A stretch of DNA of 64,000 bases, taken from positions 51,247 through 115,246 of the forward strand of contig NZ_JACHKT010000017.1 of the NCBI RefSeq assembly GCF_014204325.1. The letters are read 5' to 3'. Positions within the stretch are counted from its first letter, which is position 1, and each line of letters opens with the position of its first letter. The position numbers were made by a program, and so were the translations under genes. This DNA is from Arcicella rosea. Lineage in GTDB: Bacteria > Bacteroidota > Bacteroidia > Cytophagales > Spirosomataceae. The notes beneath the pieces are model-generated. The model was given only the letters and a program-made list of their open reading frames with translations, ran no database searches and was not told the DNA's origin. Below are positions 34,381-42,329 of the stretch, in pieces.

Positions 34381-34587
34381 TTAATTTTCAGTTAGTGGTA
34401 CAATTTCAAGATGTTTGATTGATACTAAACCTCGTTTGCCTTCAATTTGGCACACCTCTTCACCCGATGGCAATTCGGTCACTTCCGACAGAATACGAGT
34501 GGTACATGGATTTAACTTTGTGCCGTCTTCTTTTATGACTGCGAAATAAGTTACTAATTGACCGATGATAACTTCTGATTTTTGCAT
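34381..34587 (-). CDS. Small beta-rich hypothetical protein
   Basis: A 68-residue protein (MQKSEVIIGQLVTYFAV, then GEEVCQIEGKRGLVSI), probably a small beta-barrel of the KOW/SH3 kind seen in several neighbours. Five bases separate it from the next gene. Function unknown. Confidence 0.6.
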   Translation of the reverse strand: MQKSEVIIGQLVTYFAVIKEDGTKLNPCTTRILSEVTELPSGEEVCQIEGKRGLVSIKHLEIVPLTEN

Positions 34588-34618
34588 TGTTTGAATTGTT
34601 TATTTGTTTGAAAACACT

Positions 34619-34894
34619 TTAATTAATCTTTAAACTTTTTACGATTGTGCCTTTCGGTAGAATGATTTCATGAAATTTACCTGAGTAACTATTCTGCATG
34701 ATAATTCGGTTGATGGTGTCTCTACTCTCTAAAGAATATTGAAGGCTGCCATATTTGTGGATTATTATATCTTTCCTTATTGTATTTTTATAAGGACTTT
34801 TCATTTCTAAGTGTTCGTAGATGATTATAAAGAACATATAAGTTAAAAAGCCCAATGCTGTAACTTTTATGACTTGGCTAAACAACTTTATCAT
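34619..34894 (-). CDS. Small membrane-anchored hypothetical protein
   Basis: A 91-residue protein with one N-terminal membrane segment (about 5-27, VIKVTALGFLTYMFFIIIY) and a soluble C-terminus. No recognised motif. Confidence 0.6.
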   Translation of the reverse strand: MIKLFSQVIKVTALGFLTYMFFIIIYEHLEMKSPYKNTIRKDIIIHKYGSLQYSLESRDTINRIIMQNSYSGKFHEIILPKGTIVKSLKIN

Positions 34895-34906
34895 GATATT
34901 TTGAGG

Positions 34907-35158
34907 TTAACGTTTGTTTCGGTCTTGAATTCCCTTTATAACTTTTTCAAAATCTTCTTCTTGTTTCTTGAGATAACCAACCGCTGCGACAATAGCAGAT
35001 TCAATCGTTTTATGATATTCTGGTTCGATTTCCGCTATTTGGAGAAAGTTTTCTCCACGATTGCAAACTTTAATAAAGAAGCCATCCTCAACATCGTGAT
35101 TAAAGACTACTGTCTTTTCTTTGATTAATTTTTCAAATTGTTCTAATAATTCGCTCAT
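34907..35158 (-). CDS. Small hypothetical protein
   Basis: An 83-residue protein with acidic helices (LLEQFEKLIKEKTVVFNHD, VAAVGYLKKQEEDFEKVIKG). It lies 12 bases from the next gene and five from the upstream one. Function unknown. Confidence 0.6.
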   Translation of the reverse strand: MSELLEQFEKLIKEKTVVFNHDVEDGFFIKVCNRGENFLQIAEIEPEYHKTIESAIVAAVGYLKKQEEDFEKVIKGIQDRNKR

Positions 35159-35163
35159 TATTT

Positions 35164-35385
35164 TTAGCAGTTTTTCAGCATAAAATGCAGTGTTAAATAC
35201 TTCTCTTTTTCTTCAAAAATTGTTTGATAATCATTCAACTCGCAAACTTTCAGGCATTCATCTAAAAAATCAATTTTGGTTTGATAAATAGCCATCGCTT
35301 TTTCATAATCCTCTTTACAAAGCTGTCCTAAAAGTTGAATGGAGCTTATCTGAAGTGCTGTTTCTTTACCGCTTATATTTTTCAT
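35164..35385 (-). CDS. Small helical hypothetical protein
   Basis: A 73-residue protein predicted to be all helical (ALQISSIQLLGQLCKEDYEK) with three cysteines. It overlaps the end of the upstream gene by 20 bases. Function unknown. Confidence 0.55.
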   Translation of the reverse strand: MKNISGKETALQISSIQLLGQLCKEDYEKAMAIYQTKIDFLDECLKVCELNDYQTIFEEKEKYLTLHFMLKNC

Positions 35386-35695
35386 TTGATTTTTCGATGT
35401 ATGAATTAATTGAAAGTATAATTTTGATAATGCTTAATCCAGATAGAAAAAAATTCATCCATAAGAATAAGTAATGCCTGTAGCCCCAGTTGAAATACTT
35501 GTCAAAACTCCCGTCTTGAGCTTGTTTTAAGATATATTTGTTACTCGGATTATCCCATTGCATTGTCATACCGACTTTTTCATCACCAAAAAAACCTGAA
35601 GCTTGTAGGTAATCAGCCAAAAAACTCATACTGATTGCGGAGCTGAAAAAGAGTAATATCCAGATGGCTGTTAATAGAAAATATTTGTCTTTCAT
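35366..35695 (-). CDS. Two-span membrane protein
   Basis: I prefer ATG 35695, which overlaps the methyltransferase stop by one base (TGATG); a GTG at 35698 is also possible. The 109-residue product has membrane segments at about 6-26 and 70-92 with a soluble loop (SGFFGDEKVGMTMQWDNPSN) between them. No family recognised. Confidence 0.6.
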   Translation of the reverse strand: MKDKYFLLTAIWILLFFSSAISMSFLADYLQASGFFGDEKVGMTMQWDNPSNKYILKQAQDGSFDKYFNWGYRHYLFLWMNFFLSGLSIIKIILSINSYIEKSNEKYKR

Positions 35696-36765
35696 CACTT
35701 TATGATATTTATTCGTTCCGCAATCAATTGTACCATTTTCGCAGTGACCGCATTACCAATCATTTTATAGCGGTTGGTTTTGGCAATTTCCTTTGTCATT
35801 TCTTTGCCACTTTTCGTGTAAGTACCATACCGAGTCCAATCGTCTGGAAGTCCTTGGCAACGCTCGCATTCTATTTCGGTAAGCCTTCTGATGGTATTTT
35901 GAAAGTATAAGTGCGTGTTTTGCTCAAATGAACTTGAAGTGATAGTACCTAGATAATCCTTCAAATCTGACTCAATATAACCCCGACCCGAAGTGATAAT
36001 TTTGGCTTTATCTTCCAATCTGCTTCCTGCCAATGTTCCTATTATTCCGTTTGGGTCAAAAACTCTATCTTGTTGTTTATTCGAGTTTTTACCGAAATTA
36101 TTTTTATTGGAAACATCTTTAATAAGGGTCATTGAAGAGTGATGTCCTCCTGAGTTGGCACCGGCTGTAATAGTTCGAATAATTGGGGAGTTTGTTGCCC
36201 TTTCAGCAGTCCTAAAATCTGATTCGGTGAAAGGGAATACTCCTGGGAAACTTCTTCCATCAAGATGTCCAATAAGGAAGATACGTTCCCTATTTTGGGG
36301 TAGAATCCACTTTGAATTAAGCAATTGCCATTCAAATCTATAACCCCGTAGGTTGGCAAACGCTTGCAGGATTGCCCAAAAATCTCTGCGAGCATTGCTG
36401 GAGAATGCTCCCTTAACGTTTTCCCAGATAAATACGCTTGGTTGGGTTTCAGAAATAATTCTAATTGCTTCCATGATAAGAATACTTTCTGTTCCTGCAA
36501 GCCCAGCTCTATTTCCAAGTAATGAGAAATTTTGGCAAGGGCTTCCAAAAGTGAGTACGTCGGGTTTGTAGAATTGTCTTGCGGAAACATTGGCAACTGG
36601 CCCAAGAAATTTTGCTCCATGAAAGTTGTATTTAAAATTTGCGATTGCGTGTTTGTTTTTTTCTGAAAAGTAATGTTCTTTAATGTTATATCCTGCATTC
36701 TGAAAGCCTATTGAGAAGCCACCAGTACCAGCGAAAAGCTCTACCATTGAGATGTCTTTTTTCAT
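35695..36765 (-). CDS. C5-cytosine DNA methyltransferase
   Basis: A 356-residue protein from ATG 36765 (MKKDISMVELFAGTGGFS); the longer start at 36816 adds no conserved residues. Motif I is ELFAGTGGFS, motif IV GSPCQNFSLLG with the catalytic cysteine, motif VI WENVKGAF, and motif VIII QNRERIFLIG. A target-recognition region lies between VIII and the final IGNAVTAKMVQLIAE (motif X). No partner nuclease is adjacent, so it is an orphan methylase, typical of phage and plasmid protection against host restriction. Confidence 0.92.
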   Translation of the reverse strand: MKKDISMVELFAGTGGFSIGFQNAGYNIKEHYFSEKNKHAIANFKYNFHGAKFLGPVANVSARQFYKPDVLTFGSPCQNFSLLGNRAGLAGTESILIMEAIRIISETQPSVFIWENVKGAFSSNARRDFWAILQAFANLRGYRFEWQLLNSKWILPQNRERIFLIGHLDGRSFPGVFPFTESDFRTAERATNSPIIRTITAGANSGGHHSSMTLIKDVSNKNNFGKNSNKQQDRVFDPNGIIGTLAGSRLEDKAKIITSGRGYIESDLKDYLGTITSSSFEQNTHLYFQNTIRRLTEIECERCQGLPDDWTRYGTYTKSGKEMTKEIAKTNRYKMIGNAVTAKMVQLIAERINIIK

Positions 36766-36775
36766 AAAGTTAAAC

Positions 36776-37111
36776 TTAACAAAGGATGGCAAAAAGAGTT
36801 TCTGGCGTACAATCAAGGGATAAATCTAAGTGTATAAAACTTTTACTAGATTCATCTTTAACACATAAAAAGTACTTGACGGTACTCCCTGATGAGCTAA
36901 TTACAAAATCAAAATCAGGATGATTGACGTTAACTGTTTCATTAGTTTTTTTACAAGTAAATGTGAATTCTGGATGTTCTAACAACCATTTTTGATGAAG
37001 AAAATATGAAATCTTATGCAATGCCCATTCAGGCAAAGTATCGCTCAATCCAGCTTGACAGCGAAGTGTATTTTGTAAAATCAACTCTGATGTAATTTCT
37101 AGTACTTTCAT
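36776..37111 (-). CDS. Hypothetical early-module protein
   Basis: A 111-residue soluble protein (LEITSELILQNTLRCQAGLSD) with no recognised motif. It lies ten bases from the methyltransferase gene, so it is probably co-translated with it. Confidence 0.6.
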   Translation of the reverse strand: MKVLEITSELILQNTLRCQAGLSDTLPEWALHKISYFLHQKWLLEHPEFTFTCKKTNETVNVNHPDFDFVISSSGSTVKYFLCVKDESSKSFIHLDLSLDCTPETLFAILC

Positions 37112-37129
37112 TTTTTGGGAAAATGTTGA

Positions 37130-37498
37130 TTAAATGGTAAAGGGTTTAAATTCTAAAAGCTCTTTAAAATCGGTTATGGTCTTACTAATTATATGGTTTG
37201 AAGAATCAACCTTGTAATTTATTTTAACCTGATTTTCATCAATAAAAAAGAAGCGAAACGGTATTGAACCATCGTAGAATTCTTCGTTATGAATCACACA
37301 ATAGATATTCATCAACCCTTTAGAATCGTATGTAAATTGAATGTTTCGTTTCACTAATTCATTTACACATTGGCTGATTAGTGTTTTTTTATTAAAGGAA
37401 AATAGCTGCCTAATTCCTAAAAAATCTATTAAAAACAGTATAAACAAAATATAAAATAGATTGCAAAAGATGTGCCATGTGGATAAGTCATTTATCAT
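37130..37498 (-). CDS. Membrane protein, copy 1 of a tandem paralogous pair
   Basis: A 122-residue protein with an N-terminal membrane segment (about 8-28), then a soluble part with SQCVNELVKRNIQF and a C-terminus TDFKELLEFKPF. The same landmarks (QQCIKELTKRRIPF, MDELLKLKPF) occur in the neighbouring gene at 37488, so the two arose by tandem duplication. Function unknown. Confidence 0.65.
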   Translation of the reverse strand: MINDLSTWHIFCNLFYILFILFLIDFLGIRQLFSFNKKTLISQCVNELVKRNIQFTYDSKGLMNIYCVIHNEEFYDGSIPFRFFFIDENQVKINYKVDSSNHIISKTITDFKELLEFKPFTI

Positions 37499-37856
37499 TT
37501 TCTATAAAGGGTTTAAGTTTCAAAAGCTCATCCATGGTTGTTATAATCATCTCATCTTCTGGCTCTCCAAAAAAAAGAAGTACCTCATTATCAGAGCGAA
37601 ATGAAATGTAGAAATTAGTAGCTTGTTCGGGTAAATGTCCTATCCAACCACCAGACTCCGAAAAATAAACTACAAAGGGAATACGCCTTTTTGTTAGTTC
37701 TTTGATACATTGCTGAAAGAGCGTTTCTTTAATTTTTGTTCGCTTTTTCGTAATGTAGATTATTGCCAATATTGGCCCTGAAATTATTACCAAAAAAAAT
37801 GCGATAATTTTAGCCAAAATTGTGATGAAAAAATCATCTGTAGAATTGTTACTCAT
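37488..37856 (-). CDS. Membrane protein, copy 2 of a tandem paralogous pair
   Basis: A 122-residue protein with a membrane segment at about 12-34 followed by a basic stretch (TKKRTKIK), then a soluble domain with QQCIKELTKRRIPF and MDELLKLKPF. It is similar in layout and key residues to the 37130 gene, which it overlaps by 11 bases. Function unknown. Confidence 0.65.
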   Translation of the reverse strand: MSNNSTDDFFITILAKIIAFFLVIISGPILAIIYITKKRTKIKETLFQQCIKELTKRRIPFVVYFSESGGWIGHLPEQATNFYISFRSDNEVLLFFGEPEDEMIITTMDELLKLKPFIENDK

Positions 37857-38067
37857 AGCTCAATTTGGTTTTGGTTTGGTTGATTCTAATATTACTTTTA
37901 AGCTTACAATTTTCATCTGTATTAAGTAATCTGTTTCCTAATACATCACATTCAATATCTACAATATTCAAGCTGTGAAAGTAATCTTGTAGGTCTTGTT
38001 TTTTTGACTCTTTAGTGGCTTCTCTTTGTTGGTGTCCTGGTCTTTTAGGAATGGTAATTATCATCAT
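37849..38067 (-). CDS. Small hypothetical protein
   Basis: A 72-residue polar, basic product (MMIITIPKRPGHQQREATK); ATG 38064 is an equal alternative start. It overlaps the HTH-membrane gene by 23 bases and the next gene by eight. No motif. Confidence 0.5.
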   Translation of the reverse strand: MMIITIPKRPGHQQREATKESKKQDLQDYFHSLNIVDIECDVLGNRLLNTDENCKLKSNIRINQTKTKLSYE

Positions 38068-38755
38068 TTGGATACTTTATTTTGAGGTAAACGATTTCAA
38101 AAAGGAGTTCTAAAATTGGCATCAGGAATGCCATCGTTAGTACAAAATTCGATTTTTGAAGGCTTGTAACTTGCGACACTGAAGCAATGAATTCGTTAGA
38201 AACCTTCATGTTAAAATTGATAGCTGAAAACAAAACTTGGATGGCAAACACTATCAGCATTATTAAAATAGCGTAAATCCGTAAGGAGTTATTAACGTTT
38301 TGTATCAGCATGATTAGCGGAGCAAATACTACGACAATAGCGACACAAAAAGCGACAAAATGAATGTCGTGCATTTGTATCAATACGCTAAAAACGCTAC
38401 TAATACTATAGATTTTCATTAACCCGATATTGATTAGTATCAACCAAGACTTATCGCTTTTTCGCTCATCTTTCGTTACTAAAACGTCACTAATTTTGCT
38501 TGTAACTTCTTCTTTGTCAGATTTTACCGCAAAATTATCGTCACTAATTCGCTCATCTTCCGCTAATGTTATTTCCTCTGTTTTGATAGAAGAAATATTC
38601 TTTGCACGTTCTAAAACATCACCTTCCCATTTTGAGCGATACACTCGCATTGTCGATGATGGATAGCCCAATTCTTTCGCTACATCCGCTGCGGTTTTTC
38701 CCTTTGAAAATAGGTTAAATACTGCTTCTTTGTCTATTTTATTGCGGACTGCCAT
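38045..38755 (-). CDS. HTH domain fused to a multi-span membrane protein
   Basis: A 236-residue protein. Residues 8-45 form a helix-turn-helix (FSKGKTAADVAKELGYPSST), like the small-terminase or resolvase type. An acidic linker (about 50-100) leads to four predicted membrane segments (about 105-128, 132-152, 160-181, 203-225). A DNA-binding domain tethered to the membrane could place element DNA at the envelope, as in ToxR-type regulators or phage replication anchors. That role is inference. Confidence 0.7.
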   Translation of the reverse strand: MAVRNKIDKEAVFNLFSKGKTAADVAKELGYPSSTMRVYRSKWEGDVLERAKNISSIKTEEITLAEDERISDDNFAVKSDKEEVTSKISDVLVTKDERKSDKSWLILINIGLMKIYSISSVFSVLIQMHDIHFVAFCVAIVVVFAPLIMLIQNVNNSLRIYAILIMLIVFAIQVLFSAINFNMKVSNEFIASVSQVTSLQKSNFVLTMAFLMPILELLFEIVYLKIKYPNDDNYHS

Positions 38756-39043
38756 TTAAGTGTTTTTGTTTTTTTTGAAGAGGTAATGTTCATAATCGTC
38801 AGGCTGTCGCCAATGGTCTGAGTCAAAAACTTCTAGCAGTTCATCACTCTGATTATCAATCAACCAAGCATATCCAACTTCCATTCTTTCATGTATTGTT
38901 TTGATGTACTCTTTTGCCTTTTTGGGGTTCAATCGGTTGATGAAACTATAATGCGTTTTTGTTTCGCCAGACTGTAAAATTATCCAAACCCTAAACAGCG
39001 ACTTTTCGGGGTGTGGTTGTCGTTCTTTGGTAGAGGTACTCAA
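38756..39043 (-). CDS. Small hypothetical protein
   Basis: A 95-residue soluble protein with a beta start (LFRVWIILQSGETKTHYSF) and helices (KKAKEYIKTIHERMEVG). It starts five bases after the replication gene and abuts the HTH-membrane gene. No recognised family. Confidence 0.6.
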   Translation of the reverse strand: MSTSTKERQPHPEKSLFRVWIILQSGETKTHYSFINRLNPKKAKEYIKTIHERMEVGYAWLIDNQSDELLEVFDSDHWRQPDDYEHYLFKKNKNT

Positions 39044-39048
39044 GTTGG

Positions 39049-40524
39049 TTATAATTTTAAACCGTTCTTAGAAAGGTTTTTAGGATTGGTCAAAAACAAA
39101 TTGAAAGCCTTCAAAATCATTTGTTTGTTAACTGTGCAACGTTCAATGTTTGCCTTCCAGTAGGCAATTAAATCAATCATTGAATGTATGTTTTTGATGT
39201 TCCGTGGTACTTTTCCTGTCTTTACAGACTTTTCAGCAGCTCTCAAAACCTTGCGGTCTTTATTCAGCTTGTTTTTCCTGAATCTGTCATAGGCTCTGAA
39301 CAAACCATGAGCAAAAGTTCTATCGAAAAACACTGCTGGATTAGCGTGAATATAGCTATCTGGCTTATTATCAAGCTCTTCACGTGTCATTACAACTAAT
39401 TCCTTCAAGTCCTCAAACAATTTATCCAAGAAAAGCGTAGTGCAGTTTGGATTTTGAACATAAGGCTGAAACCAATTCAACCATATCGTGTTGAGAATCA
39501 ATTTTTGTTGAGTTTTACAAGATTCTCGGTGTTTTGGATACAAAATCGGCATAGCGTATCGGTACAATTCAACCGTTAATTCCAATGATTTGGCTCTAAT
39601 TTCACCATTTTTAGGCTTTTCAACAGCGTTATCCACATTTTGAGCGGTGTTTTCTGATGATTGTACTTTTTCAGTGCTTGAAGGCTTACCGAAATATTTG
39701 CCCTTTATTTGCTCGCTACGGGGAGATATGTCATTTTCGACCCCGCCCGCCGTTTGGGTATTATTTTGGGCTTGTTGCCCCTCCAAATAACGTTTTAGGT
39801 AAGGATTAATGTTAGCAGGTTGACTCTCTTCATTTGTTCCTGTTTCTTGTTCCTGAATAACTGTAAAGTTATCCGCTTTTCCACAAGGACTAGTAGTAGT
39901 ATTATGCTTTAGCATTGTTCCTTTAATAAAAGGTGGATTGCAATTTGCAACCAGAGGCAAAAGGGGCGATTGGTTTTGGTTTTCCAAATTTTGAGGTTTT
40001 TGCCATTTTTTTTCGGTTTCCGTTCCCCAATTTTCGATAATTTGACCCGTTAAAATCCAAGGATTTATCAAAATAGTATAATCTTGATAAAAACCATGAA
40101 AAATTTTACGCATCAACACACCACGACCTTCACCAAGGTCAACCTTACATAAAAAGGACATCGCTCGCCATGCTGTTGACTTCGCTTCTACACCCACTCG
40201 CTCAATCAAATCCAGATTGTTTAAGTATAAATTGGGCAATAATTCGGGGTTTTTATCACCCCATCTTTTAAGCTCTAACGTGTAGAATTTATTGTAAAAT
40301 GCGTACAAAATCCTGTTCGCAACATTGTCACGAGTAAGCCTAATTTTGCTTTTCAAGTCCTCACGTGAGTTATTATACGTTTCCTTAAAAACCCTATAAC
40401 GCTCGTGCATTGGGCTGAGCGAAAAAGAATTTCCAGTTTTAACACTTTTGTTATTACCTGCCTTCCCTTTCTGGGAAGAGATGGGCAATTGTACAATAGG
40501 AACAATGTTAGGTTGTGATAACAT
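39049..40524 (-). CDS. Winged-helix replication-initiator-like protein
   Basis: A 491-residue protein. The N-terminal region (about 35-165) is helical with a winged-helix look: ERVGVEAKSTAWRAMSFL would be the recognition helix and DYTILINPWILTGQ resembles the INPxxL wing strand of plasmid initiators. A long disordered, Gln/Asn/Thr-rich linker (about 170-300) leads to a helical C-terminal domain. It is the largest early gene and the only replication candidate. Whether it initiates replication is inferred. Confidence 0.6.
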   Translation of the reverse strand: MLSQPNIVPIVQLPISSQKGKAGNNKSVKTGNSFSLSPMHERYRVFKETYNNSREDLKSKIRLTRDNVANRILYAFYNKFYTLELKRWGDKNPELLPNLYLNNLDLIERVGVEAKSTAWRAMSFLCKVDLGEGRGVLMRKIFHGFYQDYTILINPWILTGQIIENWGTETEKKWQKPQNLENQNQSPLLPLVANCNPPFIKGTMLKHNTTTSPCGKADNFTVIQEQETGTNEESQPANINPYLKRYLEGQQAQNNTQTAGGVENDISPRSEQIKGKYFGKPSSTEKVQSSENTAQNVDNAVEKPKNGEIRAKSLELTVELYRYAMPILYPKHRESCKTQQKLILNTIWLNWFQPYVQNPNCTTLFLDKLFEDLKELVVMTREELDNKPDSYIHANPAVFFDRTFAHGLFRAYDRFRKNKLNKDRKVLRAAEKSVKTGKVPRNIKNIHSMIDLIAYWKANIERCTVNKQMILKAFNLFLTNPKNLSKNGLKL

Positions 40525-40557
40525 TTTGCTAAATTATGATTTGAATTCTATACCGAC

Positions 40558-40857
40558 TTAATTTATGGTATCTACTACTTCTTGGTACAATGACTCAAAG
40601 AAGTCTTTTTTCATAGGATTAGTACTACCAAATCTATCAGTAATTAGAACATCTGAAGGTGTAAACTCATAAAAACCAACTCCTACAATCGGTATCAAAT
40701 AACATTCATCATTGGAATGAGTTACTGCAAGTCCTTTATAGGTAAAATGCCAAGGCATACCATTTACAATATTACCGCCATTGTCTTTGCCAAATTGTAC
40801 AAATTCTTCAAAGGTAATTGCCTCTACTACTACAGGTTTTTTGATGTATTTAGCCAT
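40558..40857 (-). CDS. Phage-type small conserved protein
   Basis: I prefer the ATG at 40857 (99 residues, MAKYIKKPVVVEAITFEEF). The opening 'KYxKKPVxVEAxxF' is characteristic of a small protein family very common in phages, whose function is unknown; ECYLIPIVGVGFYEFTPSDVLI follows the family's later part. It lies between the replication-like gene and the tRNA-like element. Confidence 0.75.
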   Translation of the reverse strand: MAKYIKKPVVVEAITFEEFVQFGKDNGGNIVNGMPWHFTYKGLAVTHSNDECYLIPIVGVGFYEFTPSDVLITDRFGSTNPMKKDFFESLYQEVVDTIN

Positions 40858-40935
40858 TTTAAAATTAAGTTTAAAAGAGGGAGGCTTCTCACACCTCCCC
40901 TTTCCACACATTTACTTATTTACTCTACTTCATTT

Positions 40936-41024
40936 GCAGTGGTGGGGAGAATCGAACTCCACTAAATGAAACCGCCATTTCATGTTCCCAGACTAAGCAC
41001 TTTGCACCTACTTAGACACCACCT
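40936..41024 (-). ncRNA. tRNA-like RNA (non-canonical or degenerate tRNA)
   Basis: On the minus strand an 87-base core has a 7-bp acceptor stem (GGTGGTG / CACCACT), a D-arm-like stem (TAAG / CTTA) and a T-arm with the canonical loop TTCGATT in stem TGGAG / CTCCC (one mismatch). The middle is unusual: ten unpaired bases precede a 6-bp stem ATGAAA / TTTCAT with the loop TGGCGG, so no clean anticodon loop is seen. It may be a phage-encoded tRNA that lost function, or a mimic. Boundaries are approximate. Confidence 0.45.
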
Positions 41025-41043
41025 CGTTTAATTTTAAAAAATA

Positions 41044-41060
41044 CCCCTGAAAATCAGGGG
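41044..41060. terminator. Compact hairpin 1 of three
   Basis: Perfect 7-bp stem CCCCTGA / TCAGGGG with an AAA loop and A/T-rich flanks. It lies between the tRNA-like element and hairpin 2. It could terminate a short transcript or belong to an origin; see findings. Confidence 0.5.
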
Positions 41061-41109
41061 ATTTTATATAAATATTCTGATACTAAAAAATCTTTGGTTT
41101 TAATAATTA

Positions 41110-41128
41110 GCTCCCGAAAATCGGGAGC
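41110..41128. terminator. Compact hairpin 2 of three
   Basis: Perfect 8-bp stem GCTCCCGA / TCGGGAGC with an AAA loop. It is similar in form but not in sequence to hairpins 1 and 3. Confidence 0.5.
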
Positions 41129-41187
41129 AATTCAAATCAAAACCACATCTAATTAATTATATTTCAAAAGGTTAAGGTTTAATAAAT

Positions 41188-41210
41188 TCCCCTAAGCAAA
41201 ACTTAGGGGA
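41188..41210. terminator. Compact hairpin 3 of three
   Basis: Perfect 9-bp stem TCCCCTAAG / CTTAGGGGA with loop CAAAA, 25 bases after the stop of the 56-residue leftward gene. It is the likely terminator of the five-gene mini-operon that starts at 42329. Confidence 0.6.
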
Positions 41211-41234
41211 TTTATTTATTACCTCTACACCTAT

Positions 41235-41405
41235 TTAACTTCGGACAATAAATTGTAATGAATTCCTAGGAAAAACACGTTGGTTTTTCGCATCTTTATC
41301 TTCGATAGGGATAAATCTCCCTTCTATTGGCAAAACTTTAATTTTTTGACCTTGTTGAAAACCGTGGATTGGCAACGTAGTAGTTGCAATGAAAGTAAGA
41401 TTCAT
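41235..41405 (-). CDS. 56-residue beta-rich protein
   Basis: Short ORF on the minus strand, ATG 41405 to TAA 41235. The product (MNLTFIATTTLPIHGFQQGQ then KIKVLPIEGRFIPIEDKD) looks like a small beta-barrel. Its ATG overlaps the stop of the 43-residue membrane protein as ATGA, and hairpin 3 follows. The rightward ORF at 41280-41537 in the same place is judged a shadow. Confidence 0.6.
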   Translation of the reverse strand: MNLTFIATTTLPIHGFQQGQKIKVLPIEGRFIPIEDKDAKNQRVFPRNSLQFIVRS

Positions 41406-41533
41406 CGTTGTGAGTTAAATTTGATGGTTGAGTATATCATTAATGCAAATCCAAAAAGAAAAAAGGCTATGGATAGCTTGAAAAGTGCTATCAAAAAGCA
41501 AACTATAGAGACCAATCCAAAGAGGTATTTCAT
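41402..41533 (-). CDS. 43-residue two-span membrane protein
   Basis: Short ORF, ATG 41533 to TGA 41402. The product is nearly all hydrophobic (MKYLFGLVSIVCFLIALF, then SIAFFLFGFALMIYS) with a polar end (KFNSQR): two adjoining membrane helices. ATGA overlaps at both ends tie it to the Rieske-like and 56-residue genes. Function unknown; holin-like size. Confidence 0.6.
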   Translation of the reverse strand: MKYLFGLVSIVCFLIALFKLSIAFFLFGFALMIYSTIKFNSQR

Positions 41534-41688
41534 TTGATGATAATTTTAGACGTTTGGCACGCTTTCAGATTGTGTAAAGGGCAAACTAAAACCCCATCTT
41601 GCTCAACCATTTTTGTACCCAAATGTGGGCAAATATTGTCTTTGACTTCTCGACCTAAAAATTTGTCATACCACTTGTAGTATTTCAA
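41530..41688 (-). CDS. 52-residue Rieske-like mini-protein
   Basis: Open minus-strand frame with a probable TTG start at 41688 and TGA at 41530. The product contains CPHLGTKM and VLVCPLHN, i.e. CxH-x13-CxxH, which is the ligand pattern of Rieske [2Fe-2S] proteins. Only this cluster-binding loop region is present, so it is far shorter than a normal Rieske domain. It overlaps the neighbours on both sides. Start choice is uncertain because there is no in-frame ATG. Confidence 0.5.
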   Translation of the reverse strand: MKYYKWYDKFLGREVKDNICPHLGTKMVEQDGVLVCPLHNLKACQTSKIIIK

Positions 41689-42064
41689 ACCCTTTAAGTG
41701 ACCCCCAAATACTTGTTGAATCTCGACTAGGAGGATTCACACCAGTAGTTAGCCTAACACATTTCTTTTGTTTAACTACCAGCTCAACGATGCAATTCCA
41801 ATCAATGTCTTCTTCATTAGCACATAGAATGACATTCGTTCTACCATCTTCATCAATCTGATATTTTTCGGTCACAGCTTTAGGCAAAAAGAATCTACCA
41901 TCAATATGATAATGCTCACCTACAACACCCAGCTCAGGGTCAGCGTGCTTTTTGCCTATTATTGGAATTATAGCACCATCTTTCATTCTGGCACATCTTA
42001 CAGGGTAACTTTTACCTACAATTAGTTGCGTATTTTTAGAAATTGGGATTAGCTCTGCTTTCAT
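41666..42064 (-). CDS. Phage-type hypothetical protein
   Basis: I prefer the ATG at 42064 (132 residues, MKAELIPISKNTQLIVGKSY), two bases after the upstream stop; a GTG at 42073 would add three residues. The product is beta-rich (GAIIPIIGKKHADPE, HYHIDGRFFLPKAV). It resembles small phage proteins of unknown role. It overlaps the Rieske-like ORF. Confidence 0.65.
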   Translation of the reverse strand: MKAELIPISKNTQLIVGKSYPVRCARMKDGAIIPIIGKKHADPELGVVGEHYHIDGRFFLPKAVTEKYQIDEDGRTNVILCANEEDIDWNCIVELVVKQKKCVRLTTGVNPPSRDSTSIWGSLKGFEILQVV

Positions 42065-42065
42065 C

Positions 42066-42329
42066 TTACACACTCATCGGGAGTTCTTCACCGATTAATT
42101 GGAAAAACTCATAAGTTCCGTTGAGCTTCCATTTTCCATTAACTTCCACAAATAGTTGCTCCAATACTGCTTCCTCCTTTGAATCAAAGTTGTATTCTGA
42201 GTTACGGATTACATTAACGAATCTCGTTTCAGCAGACTCAGGTAGTAGTGCCTTAAAAGCCTTTTCAACTCTTCTCCTATCAGAAGGAGAAAGTTTTTTA
42301 ATTTTTTCTTTAACGTCTATATAACTCAT
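42066..42329 (-). CDS. First gene of the leftward early operon, hypothetical
   Basis: An 87-residue protein (MSYIDVKEKIKKLSPSDRRR). The helical N-terminus is basic (SPSDRRRVEKAFKALLP) and the rest acidic. As the promoter-proximal gene opposite the XRE-type regulator, it is probably the first early gene expressed. No family recognised. Confidence 0.6.
   Translation of the reverse strand: MSYIDVKEKIKKLSPSDRRRVEKAFKALLPESAETRFVNVIRNSEYNFDSKEEAVLEQLFVEVNGKWKLNGTYEFFQLIGEELPMSV

Noticed and set aside
41280..41537. Rightward ORF of 85 residues
   Set aside because: The reverse strand carries three coupled mini-genes with ATGA overlaps over the same bases, which is a better explanation.
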